NCBI RefSeq assembly: GCF_000238315.3 | Contig: NZ_CP011924.1 | Span: forward strand, 579,501-643,500 | Direction: 5' to 3' | Length of the DNA: 64,000 nucleotides | Origin: Pseudoalteromonas piscicida | GTDB lineage: Bacteria > Pseudomonadota > Gammaproteobacteria > Enterobacterales > Alteromonadaceae | Shown here: in pieces, positions 51,197 to 59,667 of the stretch | Layout: every line of letters begins with the position of its first letter | Position numbering within the stretch: the stretch's first letter is position 1 | Program-made: the position numbers and the translations under genes | The notes under the pieces: generated by a model | Databases searched by the model: none | What the model was told of the DNA's origin: nothing | What the model saw: only the letters and a program-made list of their open reading frames with translations

Positions 51197-52312
51197 ATGA
51201 ATGTAAAACAAAGTGTTATAGCCATGAGTTGTGCCGTTTTATTGGCTGGTTGCCAAAGTGTCTCGGCCACTAGCACACGCACGCTGGCAACTTTTAGTGT
51301 AGATAATACCCAATGTTACGACCGCAAGACGCAGCCTAGTTATTTTGCCGTTGATTCTCATCACCATTTTCAGCCATTTAGGGGAGATGCGGTCCCGTTT
51401 GATAAGCTCGTTACTTGGGCAGAACGTGCGGGAGTGGTGTTTATCAATGTTTATGGCATTGGTCAAACTTACGAGCGAAGGCCTGACTGCTTTGGTGAGC
51501 GTGGTTGCTACAGCCAGTTGATTTCACCCAGCATTCAAAATGACTTTAAAAATGCAAGCAATTATCTTAAATATGGCGCAGATAACGTGCATATTACTTT
51601 GTCTATGACCTTTGCTGACTTGCATAAACCAGAGACTATTTTGCCAAAAATGGCACTTCTCGAAGACGAGTTTGGTGACTTATTTCGTTGGATGGGAGAA
51701 GTGAATTTAGTCAAAGCGGCGCACTTTGGTAATGGCCATCAAGCGGTAGATAAAGAGACTATCGCAAAATGGCAGCCATTTATGGCTGTGCTAAAAGAAA
51801 AGCGTATTCCGCTTGCTCTGCACGCTGACTTAGGCGATAACGCCGCGCCACTCAAATACTTGCCTTTGCTTGAGGAAGTGCTAAAGCGCTACCCAGAAAA
51901 CGATATCATTTGGATGCACATGGGAGTCTCAAAAGAGTTAAACCAAATTGATCCAGAGCTGCACATAAACACCATGGAGCGGTTATTCTCCCAATATAAA
52001 AACCTAAAGGCCGATCTGTCATGGCGGATTTTGTACGACTATTACTTTAGCGACCCGAAAATTCAGGCGCAGTATGTTGAATTTATTAATGCCCATGCTG
52101 AGCGCTTTTTGCCAGGCAGTGATTTCGTCGCCAGTAAAAATAAACGCTTTTTCGATTACTTAGAAGAAGTCGATATCAATAGTCGAATTCTCGCCGAACT
52201 TGACGACAATGCCTTTCGTCGGATCGCCTTAGGTCAAAACTATTTTTCGCTTTTAGATTTACCTTATCGCGCGCCAGAGATCTGTATTATACCAATTGTA
52301 TTAAGTAAATGA
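51197..52312 (+). CDS. Lipoprotein amidohydrolase, copy 2 of tandem duplication
   Basis: Identical in sequence to the copy at 50031-51146, including the upstream 35 bp, the lipobox and the MITE-derived C-terminus. It carries the complete MITE behind it, which marks it as the copy in the original right-hand context. Identity without any difference points to a very recent duplication, or to an assembly artefact. Confidence 0.85.
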   Translation: MNVKQSVIAMSCAVLLAGCQSVSATSTRTLATFSVDNTQCYDRKTQPSYFAVDSHHHFQPFRGDAVPFDKLVTWAERAGVVFINVYGIGQTYERRPDCFGERGCYSQLISPSIQNDFKNASNYLKYGADNVHITLSMTFADLHKPETILPKMALLEDEFGDLFRWMGEVNLVKAAHFGNGHQAVDKETIAKWQPFMAVLKEKRIPLALHADLGDNAAPLKYLPLLEEVLKRYPENDIIWMHMGVSKELNQIDPELHINTMERLFSQYKNLKADLSWRILYDYYFSDPKIQAQYVEFINAHAERFLPGSDFVASKNKRFFDYLEEVDINSRILAELDDNAFRRIALGQNYFSLLDLPYRAPEICIIPIVLSK

Positions 52313-52450
52313 GCTATTTTGAAGCGGGGAAATAGCTTTAGTAGCTAGGCAAAAATTTTGCTATTTAGTTGTTCTAAATGAGAAATTTTTAACGAAGCTA
52401 ATATGCTATTTCACCCTTCAAATTGATTGGAGAATTAATTCAATTGGTAT
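52289..52450. mobile_element. MITE-like element, about 162 bp, no coding capacity
   Basis: Terminal inverted repeats ATACCAATTGTATTAA (52289-52304) and TTAATTCAATTGGTAT (52435-52450), 15 of 16 matching. Further in, AGCTATTTTGAAGCGGGGAA and its mirror CTATTTCACCCTTCAAATTG extend the symmetry. It sits exactly between two convergent genes. I recall similar repeats in marine gammaproteobacteria but cannot check. Confidence 0.8.
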
Positions 52451-55400
52451 TAAAGCGTCTCCTTGAGCATGGATAGTACATCGTTTACGTCTAGTTTCAT
52501 CACCTTATCGGTGTTCGCGAGCAATTGATCCGCGAGGTCTTTTTTATGATGATGGAGCTCGACAATTTGTTCTTCAATCGTGCCTTTGGCAATTAAGCGA
52601 TAAATAGTAACGGGGCGTGTTTGTCCCATTCTATGTGCGCGGTCTGACGCTTGCTCTTCAACCGCAGGATTCCACCAAGGATCCATGTGAATAACATAAT
52701 CTGCCGCGGTAAGGTTTAAACCAGAGCCGCCGGCTTTGAGGCTAATTAAAAATACCTCGCCTTCACCTTTTTGAAACGCATTCACAGCCTGCTGACGTGC
52801 TTTGCTTGGGGTGCTGCCATCTAAATATTGAAACCTGATCCCACGTTTTTCCAAGCGAGCTTTAATGAGTTGCAAGTGGCCTACAAACTGACTGAATATA
52901 AGCGCCTTGTGATTGTTCTCTTGCAGCTCGGTCAGAAGCTCATCCAATGCCGCTAATTTCGAGCTGGTTATCTGACTTTCTGCCATTAACAGTTTTGGAT
53001 GACAACAGGCTTGGCGCAAGCGGGTTAGTGCTGCCAGCATTTTAAAGCGTTGTTCGTTGGCACTGTCTTGCTGTGTTGACTGTGAAATTTCGTCAATGGC
53101 ATTTTGGCGCAGCGCTTCGTAAAAGGTTTGTTCTTCTTGGCTCAATTGAATTGGTACATTGATCTCAGTGCGTGGTGGCAATTCGGTTAATACCTGATGC
53201 TTCATACGGCGCAGAATAAAAGGCTGGATCAGGTGTTTGAGGCCTTTACGGGCACGGTGTGCTGCTAGTTTATCTTCATTGGCGTTTTCAATGGGAGCGG
53301 AAAACTTCTCGCTAAAGCGCTTGAGGTTACCGAGCAATCCTGGGTTTACAAAACGAAAGAGTGACCAAAGCTCTGTGAGGTTGTTTTCTATTGGTGTCCC
53401 TGTGGTGATCAGCTTAAACTTGCCTTTGAGCGCGCAGGCGGCCTGAGTACGCTTTGCTAAAGGATTTTTTAGCGCTTGGGCTTCATCGGCGACAATGGTT
53501 TCAAAAGCGATAGGCTTTAAGATATCAACTTCGCGCTGTAGCAGACCATAGCTTAAAATTACACAATCCAGTGGTTGCAAGTTGCTCAGCATCTCAGCTC
53601 TGGCATCAGAATGTGGATAGTCAGAAAAGAGCTTCACCGACAAAGTTGGAGCGAATTTTTGGATTTCTTGTTGCCAGTTGAAGCAGACCGATGTTGGCGC
53701 GATGACAAGCGTCGGGCCGACATTGGCACGGGCCAATATCATCGCCAGCGCTTGGATGGTTTTACCCAATCCCATATCATCGGCAAGGCACGCACCTGCC
53801 CCCCAATGGGCAAGTCGCATAGCCCAGTCAAATCCCGCCTGCTGGTAGTCGCGAAGCTCGGCTTGTAATGTTGAAGGAAGCGTTGGAGTCAATCCGACGG
53901 CTTGCTGCATTTTTTCGTTTTGCTCTTCCCAGGCTGGCAAGGTTTTCATCCGCATTCCAGTGGTGGCTTCCGCAATTAACGGCGCGGCTAGCGGGTGAAA
54001 CTTTCCGCCCTCGGTCGCGTTATTGAGCTGGTCAAGTTGCGCTTTTAAGTCACTTGAAAGGGCGAGTACTTGCTCACCGTCCAGCGCAATAAAGCGGCCA
54101 TTGCTGGTGGCAACCATTTTGAGAAGCTGTTTCAGTTCGATAACTTGGTCATTACTTACTTGTAGCTCGCCGGTCATGTCGAACCATTCATTTTTCTTGC
54201 TCATGGCAAGTTGCAAATGTTGGCTTTCGAGCTTGCTACTGAGCTTAACCTTTTTACCTTTAGGCCATCTGAGCTTGAGTGCTATAGGGCAAGGCTCTTG
54301 ATTAATCACCAGCTCAAGTTCTTGCAGCACCTCTAGCGCTGCGTCCACTTCGGCTAAACTTAAGCGATTATCCGTCATCTCCAAAAATAGCGGACAGTGC
54401 GTATCTAACTCATCCAATCTTTGCTGCTCAAGTAACAAGTTTCGGGTGGTGGATAAGCGTTTACCATCGATTTCGGCGCTGACAGTAGCAATACCGTGCC
54501 CGGGATGAAAAATCGGCCCTTTTTCGCCAAAGGGCATGACCACACAGTGAAAATCGAGGCCTTGATGATAAGGTTGAATATTAATAACAAGCGCTGATTG
54601 CGCCTCGATGCTATCCAGCCCAGTATCTATATCAGCTAAATCAGACTGTACATTAAGATAAGGTGCGATGGCTTTAATACTCGACAGCACTTTTTGTTTT
54701 GCACTGGCAGGCACGGTTAATCCAGATTCACCAATAATCTCAGCGACCTGTATATGTGATTGGTTAAACACAATAAACTCGTAGTGATGCTCAGCTTGCT
54801 GAATAAATGAGTAGGTTTGCGGTTGACCAAAATAGCTGGGTAAATTAGGAATAGAGAGCAGCAGATCGTCGCCATGTTGACGGATGTGTAACTCGGGAGA
54901 TTTCTCGGCAATGGTAATGGCTTGTTTTAAGTCTTCTTCATGGTATAGGTTGGTGGCGCCGACTGCGGCTTTTAACGCGGGAATTCCAGCAAGGGCGTAG
55001 TCCGCACGACCATTGTAGCCATAACCTGACTGTGGTGCGATGGCATCGATCAGCTTTTTATCAGACTGGCTAATATAACTAAATTGCTCGGGGTGCTGTT
55101 TCAGTTGTTTGCAGGAAATTGGCTTACCTTTTCCCCAGCCTGTTTTACCTCGCTTTTGCTCGCGTGCTAAAAACTCAATATCAAAGCGACCTTGCCTAAT
55201 TTGCCAAATCAGGCGAAATTGTTCGTCAACTTCTTGGTTGGTATTTGCGTTCGGGTTGAGCGCAATAAGCTTGTCCAGTGCCAGATCCCACGCCGTCTTT
55301 TTGGCAACGAGATGACTAACATTAAGCTTGGGATTAAACGCGAGCGGATATTGCTCACCGTGCATTGCCAGCATCAACTGCTTTGCAAGCCCAGCAAAAA

Positions 55401-56655
55401 GAGGTAAAGAGAGGCGCTCAAACGTTGCGATGCAGTCGTCGAGACTGGCAAGCGTTTTGGCATCTAAACTTTGATTACACCAGAAGTGTGCAAAGCAGTC
55501 GAGCAAGCGACCTAAGTAATAGTCAAAAACATGAGATTTCTTCAGGCTTGAATAATTTAAATGGGCGCTGCTGTAGCTACTGTTTTGCGACAAGCTCTCT
55601 GCGCAGTATAACAGCACGTTATTGGCAAAGAAGTTATTATAAGGTGCTTTGCTGTCTTGGCTTTCAAACTCAAGCTGTTGAGAGAGGGTGTCAAATAATG
55701 CGGCATCATGGCTATTGGCTTGCTGCAATAACGCCAACTTATGAAACAAACCCAGTGTTCTACCTAGGTACTGCTTTTTACGTTTGGTGATTTTGTCTTT
55801 GGCTTTTAGTGCTTGTTCAAAACAAACGATAAGGTCGTCGTGTTGTTGTAAAAAAGCAATGCTTGCCATAATTTGTGCACTATAAGCGGTTTGGATATTG
55901 GCCACCAACGCCTGAGCCTTATCCAATTGCAAGGTATAGATTTGATATTCTGCTAATAAACAGGTCAGTAGCGGGCTTTGTGTCTTGGCTTGAACCTGTG
56001 TGAGTATTTCAAGTGCATAGCTAATGCTGTGACCACCTTGTAGTAAGGTATATAGCAAGGTTGCAAAAGCTTGATATTGTAAGTCATCAGCAAGCGCCGA
56101 AAATCCTTCAACTGTAAAAGGATAAAAATACAGTGGTAATAGCACTTGATTGGTCTTATGGCACACCGCCTGTGGGTCTTTCGCCAGTCCTAAATGATTG
56201 CGGGCTTGTGGTAGTTGATTGATAAATAAAAAGTCTCGAATGAGTCGCTGTTCATCGGCAAATTGGCGTTCCCATTCATAAGCATTCAGTACAGGGATAA
56301 ACTCTTCTGCGATGTTAAGGATTGCTAAAAACTGGCCATCAGCCATGACTCGATGGCTTAAACTGGTCGCGAGTTTTAGATTTATTTGCACTCCATCTTC
56401 GTTAAAAGTCACTAACCCGTCTGAGCGCCACTTCATAATTTGGCTATGACTCACACCTTGTTCAAAGTCATTTTCGGGGATGATCTCTTTTGCCACGAGC
56501 GCTTGAACTAGGCGTTTGAGTTTGATTGCTGAAACTGGTTTATAGACGACCGCCAGCACACTCAACAGCGTTTGCTCATGCACAGGTAGGTTATGCACTT
56601 GATTGATTAGGGCTGTGATTTCTTCGTTCATTGCTGGTGGAAAGTCAAAATTCAT
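52450..56655 (-). CDS. SNF2-family ATP-dependent helicase/translocase
   Basis: 1,401 residues. The C-terminal 460 carry the SNF2 motor: DDMGLGKT with Lys965 (motif I), LVIAPTSVCFNW (Ia), DEAQALKNP (II), TTGTPIENNLTELW (III), and QASDRAHRMGQTRPV (VI) with GTIEEQIVELH. The first 930 residues are helical and of no family I recognise; they hold a likely SNF2-N-type region at about 520-900 (ELVINQEPCPIALKLRW). These enzymes move on double-stranded DNA or displace bound proteins. The stop codon overlaps the MITE by one base. A pair of direct repeats lies just upstream of the start. Confidence 0.92.
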   Translation of the reverse strand: MNFDFPPAMNEEITALINQVHNLPVHEQTLLSVLAVVYKPVSAIKLKRLVQALVAKEIIPENDFEQGVSHSQIMKWRSDGLVTFNEDGVQINLKLATSLSHRVMADGQFLAILNIAEEFIPVLNAYEWERQFADEQRLIRDFLFINQLPQARNHLGLAKDPQAVCHKTNQVLLPLYFYPFTVEGFSALADDLQYQAFATLLYTLLQGGHSISYALEILTQVQAKTQSPLLTCLLAEYQIYTLQLDKAQALVANIQTAYSAQIMASIAFLQQHDDLIVCFEQALKAKDKITKRKKQYLGRTLGLFHKLALLQQANSHDAALFDTLSQQLEFESQDSKAPYNNFFANNVLLYCAESLSQNSSYSSAHLNYSSLKKSHVFDYYLGRLLDCFAHFWCNQSLDAKTLASLDDCIATFERLSLPLFAGLAKQLMLAMHGEQYPLAFNPKLNVSHLVAKKTAWDLALDKLIALNPNANTNQEVDEQFRLIWQIRQGRFDIEFLAREQKRGKTGWGKGKPISCKQLKQHPEQFSYISQSDKKLIDAIAPQSGYGYNGRADYALAGIPALKAAVGATNLYHEEDLKQAITIAEKSPELHIRQHGDDLLLSIPNLPSYFGQPQTYSFIQQAEHHYEFIVFNQSHIQVAEIIGESGLTVPASAKQKVLSSIKAIAPYLNVQSDLADIDTGLDSIEAQSALVINIQPYHQGLDFHCVVMPFGEKGPIFHPGHGIATVSAEIDGKRLSTTRNLLLEQQRLDELDTHCPLFLEMTDNRLSLAEVDAALEVLQELELVINQEPCPIALKLRWPKGKKVKLSSKLESQHLQLAMSKKNEWFDMTGELQVSNDQVIELKQLLKMVATSNGRFIALDGEQVLALSSDLKAQLDQLNNATEGGKFHPLAAPLIAEATTGMRMKTLPAWEEQNEKMQQAVGLTPTLPSTLQAELRDYQQAGFDWAMRLAHWGAGACLADDMGLGKTIQALAMILARANVGPTLVIAPTSVCFNWQQEIQKFAPTLSVKLFSDYPHSDARAEMLSNLQPLDCVILSYGLLQREVDILKPIAFETIVADEAQALKNPLAKRTQAACALKGKFKLITTGTPIENNLTELWSLFRFVNPGLLGNLKRFSEKFSAPIENANEDKLAAHRARKGLKHLIQPFILRRMKHQVLTELPPRTEINVPIQLSQEEQTFYEALRQNAIDEISQSTQQDSANEQRFKMLAALTRLRQACCHPKLLMAESQITSSKLAALDELLTELQENNHKALIFSQFVGHLQLIKARLEKRGIRFQYLDGSTPSKARQQAVNAFQKGEGEVFLISLKAGGSGLNLTAADYVIHMDPWWNPAVEEQASDRAHRMGQTRPVTIYRLIAKGTIEEQIVELHHHKKDLADQLLANTDKVMKLDVNDVLSMLKETL

Positions 56656-56681
56656 CGTTTGGTTGTAGTATTCAATTTAAG

Positions 56682-56819
56682 ACACTGAAAACTACCATAA
56701 TTTAGTCTGAACTGCCATGAAGATAAACAAAGTCAAAGTTCATTCTTCGGTTATGGTGGTTCATTCAATACACTGAAAACTAGTACTATTTAGTCTGAAC
56801 TGCCATGAAGATAAGCAAC
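56682..56819. repeat. Imperfect direct repeat, about 49 bp, upstream of the helicase gene
   Basis: The 49-bp stretch at 56682-56730 recurs at 56771-56819 with a few mismatches, sharing ACACTGAAAACTA and TTTAGTCTGAACTGCCATGA. It lies between sdaC and the helicase gene, both on the minus strand, so it may duplicate a promoter or binding site. Confidence 0.85.
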
Positions 56820-56837
56820 AAGAAAAAAGAGAGGTGA

Positions 56838-56854
56838 GGGAGGCGATGCCTCCC
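56838..56854 (-). terminator. Hairpin downstream of sdaC
   Basis: GGGAGGC-GAT-GCCTCCC stem on the minus-strand exit of sdaC. The T-run begins about 10 bases later, so termination is plausible but not textbook. Confidence 0.5.
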
Positions 56855-56860
56855 TTTTGG

Positions 56861-58117
56861 TTAGCCTAGCATGTTATACAGTAATGCAGAAACCGCCAGC
56901 AAGCCGACGAATAGCACAAAATAAGTGCCAATGTGGCTTTTGTATTTTTGTAGTGCCGGTACTTTAAACACGGCAATGGTTGGCATGATAAACAAGATCA
57001 TCGCAATGATCGGGCCTGAGATAGCTCCCATCATGTCCAAAATACTTGGGTTTAATACGGCGCATACCCAAATGGCAACAAACATAAATACCACGCCTAG
57101 CTTGTCAGCAAGCTTGTAGCTCATGCTCGTTTGCTTGGTTGCAAGGCCGTTAAAGCTTTCACGTGCACCAAGGAAGTGACCTAGGAAAGACGAAGTAATC
57201 GCGATAAATGCCACAAGAGGGCCAAGCATTTCAATAAATGGATTGTTATACACGTTAGCTAAATAGGATAAAACAGACACGTTTGCTGATTTTGCTTCTT
57301 CCATTTGTTCTGGTGTTAAAGAGAATACGCAGGAGAATACGAATAGCAAAACAAACACTATCAACATAATGGAGGTCGTACGAAGGATCGCTTCTGATTT
57401 TTGAACTGCCTCACTTTTGTAGTGACGACGCTGCACGTTAGCAAAGCTAGAAATGGCGGCTGCATGGCTAAATGAAAATACTACGATAGGAACGGATAGC
57501 CAAAGCAATTCGGTTAAGCTCGCAACATCAGGCGTGCTTACCACTGGCATTTGCCAGTTAGGTACTAAATAGAGTGACAAAAACAGTAATACCCCAACCA
57601 GTGGGTAAACCAAAATAGCAAAAGCTCGCAGTAGCAGCTTTTCGCCGCCAAGCATGATGGCAATCATGCCAGCAACGAGCAAACCAGAGAGCAAAATACG
57701 AGATGGCGACTCAAAGCCAAGCTGATTGACGATAAAGCTGTCGACGGTATTGGTTAGGCCAACACCATAAATAAGTAAAATAGGAAAAATAGAGAAAAAG
57801 TAAAGTAAGGAAATTAAACGGCCAGCACCTGCGCCGAAGTGCTCTTCTACTACATCCGTAAAGTCGGCATCTTTTTGCTTTGATGAAAGGACGAACCGGG
57901 CCAATCCTCGGTGTGCTAAAAAGGTCATAGGGAAGGCAAGCACGGTCATGATTAGTAGTGGCCAAAAACCACCAATACCAATGTTAATTGGCAAGAATAA
58001 AATACCTGCGCCGACCGCAGTGCCAAATAAACTTAACACCCAATGGGTGTCGTGTTGGGTCCAGCGCCCATCGCTGATGGTATTTATCTCCATCGTCGCT
58101 TCAGAGGAATTACTCAT
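56861..58117 (-). CDS. sdaC: Serine/threonine transporter of the HAAAP family (SdaC-like)
   Basis: 418 residues, about 11 membrane helices. Strong resemblance to E. coli SdaC: GTAVGAGILFLPINIGIGGF, LAFPMTFLAHRGLARFVLS, VVEEHFGAGAGRLISLLYFF, VVFSFSHAAAISSFA, SFLGHFLGARESFNGL and NPSILDMM. SdaC carries serine with protons into the cell. No serine deaminase gene is next to it here. It is the last gene before the helicase region, on the same strand. Confidence 0.92.
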   Translation of the reverse strand: MSNSSEATMEINTISDGRWTQHDTHWVLSLFGTAVGAGILFLPINIGIGGFWPLLIMTVLAFPMTFLAHRGLARFVLSSKQKDADFTDVVEEHFGAGAGRLISLLYFFSIFPILLIYGVGLTNTVDSFIVNQLGFESPSRILLSGLLVAGMIAIMLGGEKLLLRAFAILVYPLVGVLLFLSLYLVPNWQMPVVSTPDVASLTELLWLSVPIVVFSFSHAAAISSFANVQRRHYKSEAVQKSEAILRTTSIMLIVFVLLFVFSCVFSLTPEQMEEAKSANVSVLSYLANVYNNPFIEMLGPLVAFIAITSSFLGHFLGARESFNGLATKQTSMSYKLADKLGVVFMFVAIWVCAVLNPSILDMMGAISGPIIAMILFIMPTIAVFKVPALQKYKSHIGTYFVLFVGLLAVSALLYNMLG

Positions 58118-58395
58118 ATACTTGTTGTCCTGGATTTAGAATTATAATCGGGCGCATCATATAAAAAATGACGAAGTGTTGCATGTATAAACCGTCTACT
58201 CCGAGGAGTTATGCGGTGAAATTCGTTTTTTTGACTAAAACTTGCTCAAGGTGTGGTGGGTTCCTAACCAGCTTTTGTAAATCTAAGTCTGCAAATGTTC
58301 TTAATTGTTACCACTGGCAATGAATTGCTAGCCGACTTATAAATAAATTTTTATTCTAGTTTGCAAAGAGAATTAAAATAACCAAGTGGAAAAGT

Positions 58396-59157
58396 ATGTT
58401 CAAGCTAAACTCTCTATTGCTCGCTTCAACTTTGTTGGGAAGCTTCGCTGCTAATGCAACGATTGTCGAATTTCAAACTTCTCATGGTAGCTTTCAGGTC
58501 AATCTATTTGATGAAAGCACGCCTAAAACCGTGGAAAACTTTTTGAAATACGTAGATAACGGGCGTTATTCTGATACGGTTATTCACCGCGTTATTCCAG
58601 ATTTTGTTGTGCAAGGCGGCGGCTTCAAATATGAAGGAGACGTGCCTCTTGACGCCATTGCTACTTACGATGCTGTAAAAAATGAACCAAAGTGGTCTAA
58701 CGTAAAAGGCACCATTGCAATGGCAAAGGTAGCAAATAGACCTGACAGTGCGACAAGTCAATGGTTCTTTAATTTGGTAGATAACAGTAAAAATTTGGAC
58801 GTTGACAACGGTGGCTTCACAGTTTTTGGTCAAGTGACTGGTGATGGCATGGAAATATTAGCAGCGATAGCAAAAATTCCTCGTTGTGGTAATGTGCCAT
58901 TAGTTAACTTCACTGATGAACAGTGTAAAGATAGCAATAGTGAGCCGGGGGCAGCTAACTTTGTAACCATAAACGCAATTACTGTGCTGGATGATGACCC
59001 CAAATCAGCTCAAGGCTTAAGTCCAAAAGCAAATACCTTGATTGATCAAGTGCCTGATAAGCCTTCAACTGACTCTGATTCATCTGGCGGTTCAATGTTT
59101 GCCGGCCTTATGTTGTTGGCTGGTATTGTCGGATTTAGACGTAGATTTCATAGGTAA
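58396..59157 (+). CDS. Exported cyclophilin-type peptidyl-prolyl isomerase with GlyGly-CTERM tail
   Basis: 253 residues. Signal peptide (LLLASTLLGSFAANA, cleavage A-TI). Cyclophilin fold: TPKTVENFLKYVDNGRYSDT, VIHRVIPDFVVQGGG, RPDSATSQWFFNL and FTVFGQVTGDG. After an acidic Ser/Asp spacer the C-terminus reads GGSMFAGLMLLAGIVGFRRR, a GlyGly-CTERM signal: Gly-rich motif, membrane helix and basic end. Such tails are removed by rhombosortase and the protein goes out through type II secretion to the cell surface. GGAAA precedes the ATG. Confidence 0.93.
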   Translation: MFKLNSLLLASTLLGSFAANATIVEFQTSHGSFQVNLFDESTPKTVENFLKYVDNGRYSDTVIHRVIPDFVVQGGGFKYEGDVPLDAIATYDAVKNEPKWSNVKGTIAMAKVANRPDSATSQWFFNLVDNSKNLDVDNGGFTVFGQVTGDGMEILAAIAKIPRCGNVPLVNFTDEQCKDSNSEPGAANFVTINAITVLDDDPKSAQGLSPKANTLIDQVPDKPSTDSDSSGGSMFAGLMLLAGIVGFRRRFHR

Positions 59158-59231
59158 CCAAGTCACTTTGGTTACAGATGCTAACGATAGCATCACAGTC
59201 CCTAGTTAACCTGATCTCGGGTTAATAACTT

Positions 59232-59260
59232 GGAAGCGCACTTCGGTGCGCTTATTTCTT
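59232..59260 (+). terminator. Terminator after the cyclophilin gene
   Basis: AAGCGCAC-TTCG-GTGCGCTT stem followed by ATTTCTTTG, a tetraloop hairpin with a short T-rich tail. Confidence 0.7.
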
Positions 59261-59282
59261 TGTTATTAAGTTATTTTTTTCG

Positions 59283-59513
59283 TTATTTGTCTTCGCCAAA
59301 CAGTGCAATTGCTTTTGTCGTCAAACTATACTGATCACGGCCATCCGCTTGGATAAGCCCTTCATTGAGGTGAGTAGTCACAACATCTTCAAGTAGTTGT
59401 TGATCTGCGTGTGGGAGTGAAAAAGTGTGGTGATTGATATCGCACGATTCTGGAAAGCTTGCTTTCAGCTTAGACAGCAACATTATTGAATACATATTCT
59501 GTAAACGTTCCAT
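59283..59513 (-). CDS. Small protein of unknown function, winged-helix-like
   Basis: 76 residues. The pattern HADQQLLEDVVTTHLNEGLIQADGRDQYSLTTKAIALF resembles the recognition helix and wing of small winged-helix proteins, but I cannot assign a family. It follows ybiT on the same strand after about 150 bp. Translation starts at ATG 59513. Confidence 0.55.
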   Translation of the reverse strand: MERLQNMYSIMLLSKLKASFPESCDINHHTFSLPHADQQLLEDVVTTHLNEGLIQADGRDQYSLTTKAIALFGEDK

Positions 59514-59634
59514 AGCCGACCCTTTTATTATTCCAATTTTTGCGAGAACAATCCTAACAGCAAAATTGCAGGTTTGTCTATTTTTTGTGCTGGTGAGTGA
59601 GGGGGGAATGATCTGCTGTTTTTAAGAAAATAAA

Positions 59635-59655
59635 AAGGGCCAATCATTGGCCCTT
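59635..59655 (-). terminator. Terminator of ybiT
   Basis: AAGGGCCAAT-C-ATTGGCCCTT, a near-perfect palindrome, followed on the minus strand by TTTATTTTC. Confidence 0.85.
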
Positions 59656-59667
59656 AACAGTCTAATC

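Larger units (their letters stand above)
49996..52327. repeat. Perfect tandem duplication, two 1,166-bp units
   Basis: Unit 1 is 49996-51161 and unit 2 is 51162-52327, offset 1,166 bp. The coding sequences translate identically and the flanking bases agree over the whole unit. The left edge lies in the last codons of the DUF962 gene; the right edge lies inside a MITE-like element, so unit 1 ends with a 39-bp MITE stub (51123-51161). The join shares a single G, so little homology was used. Confidence 0.95.
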
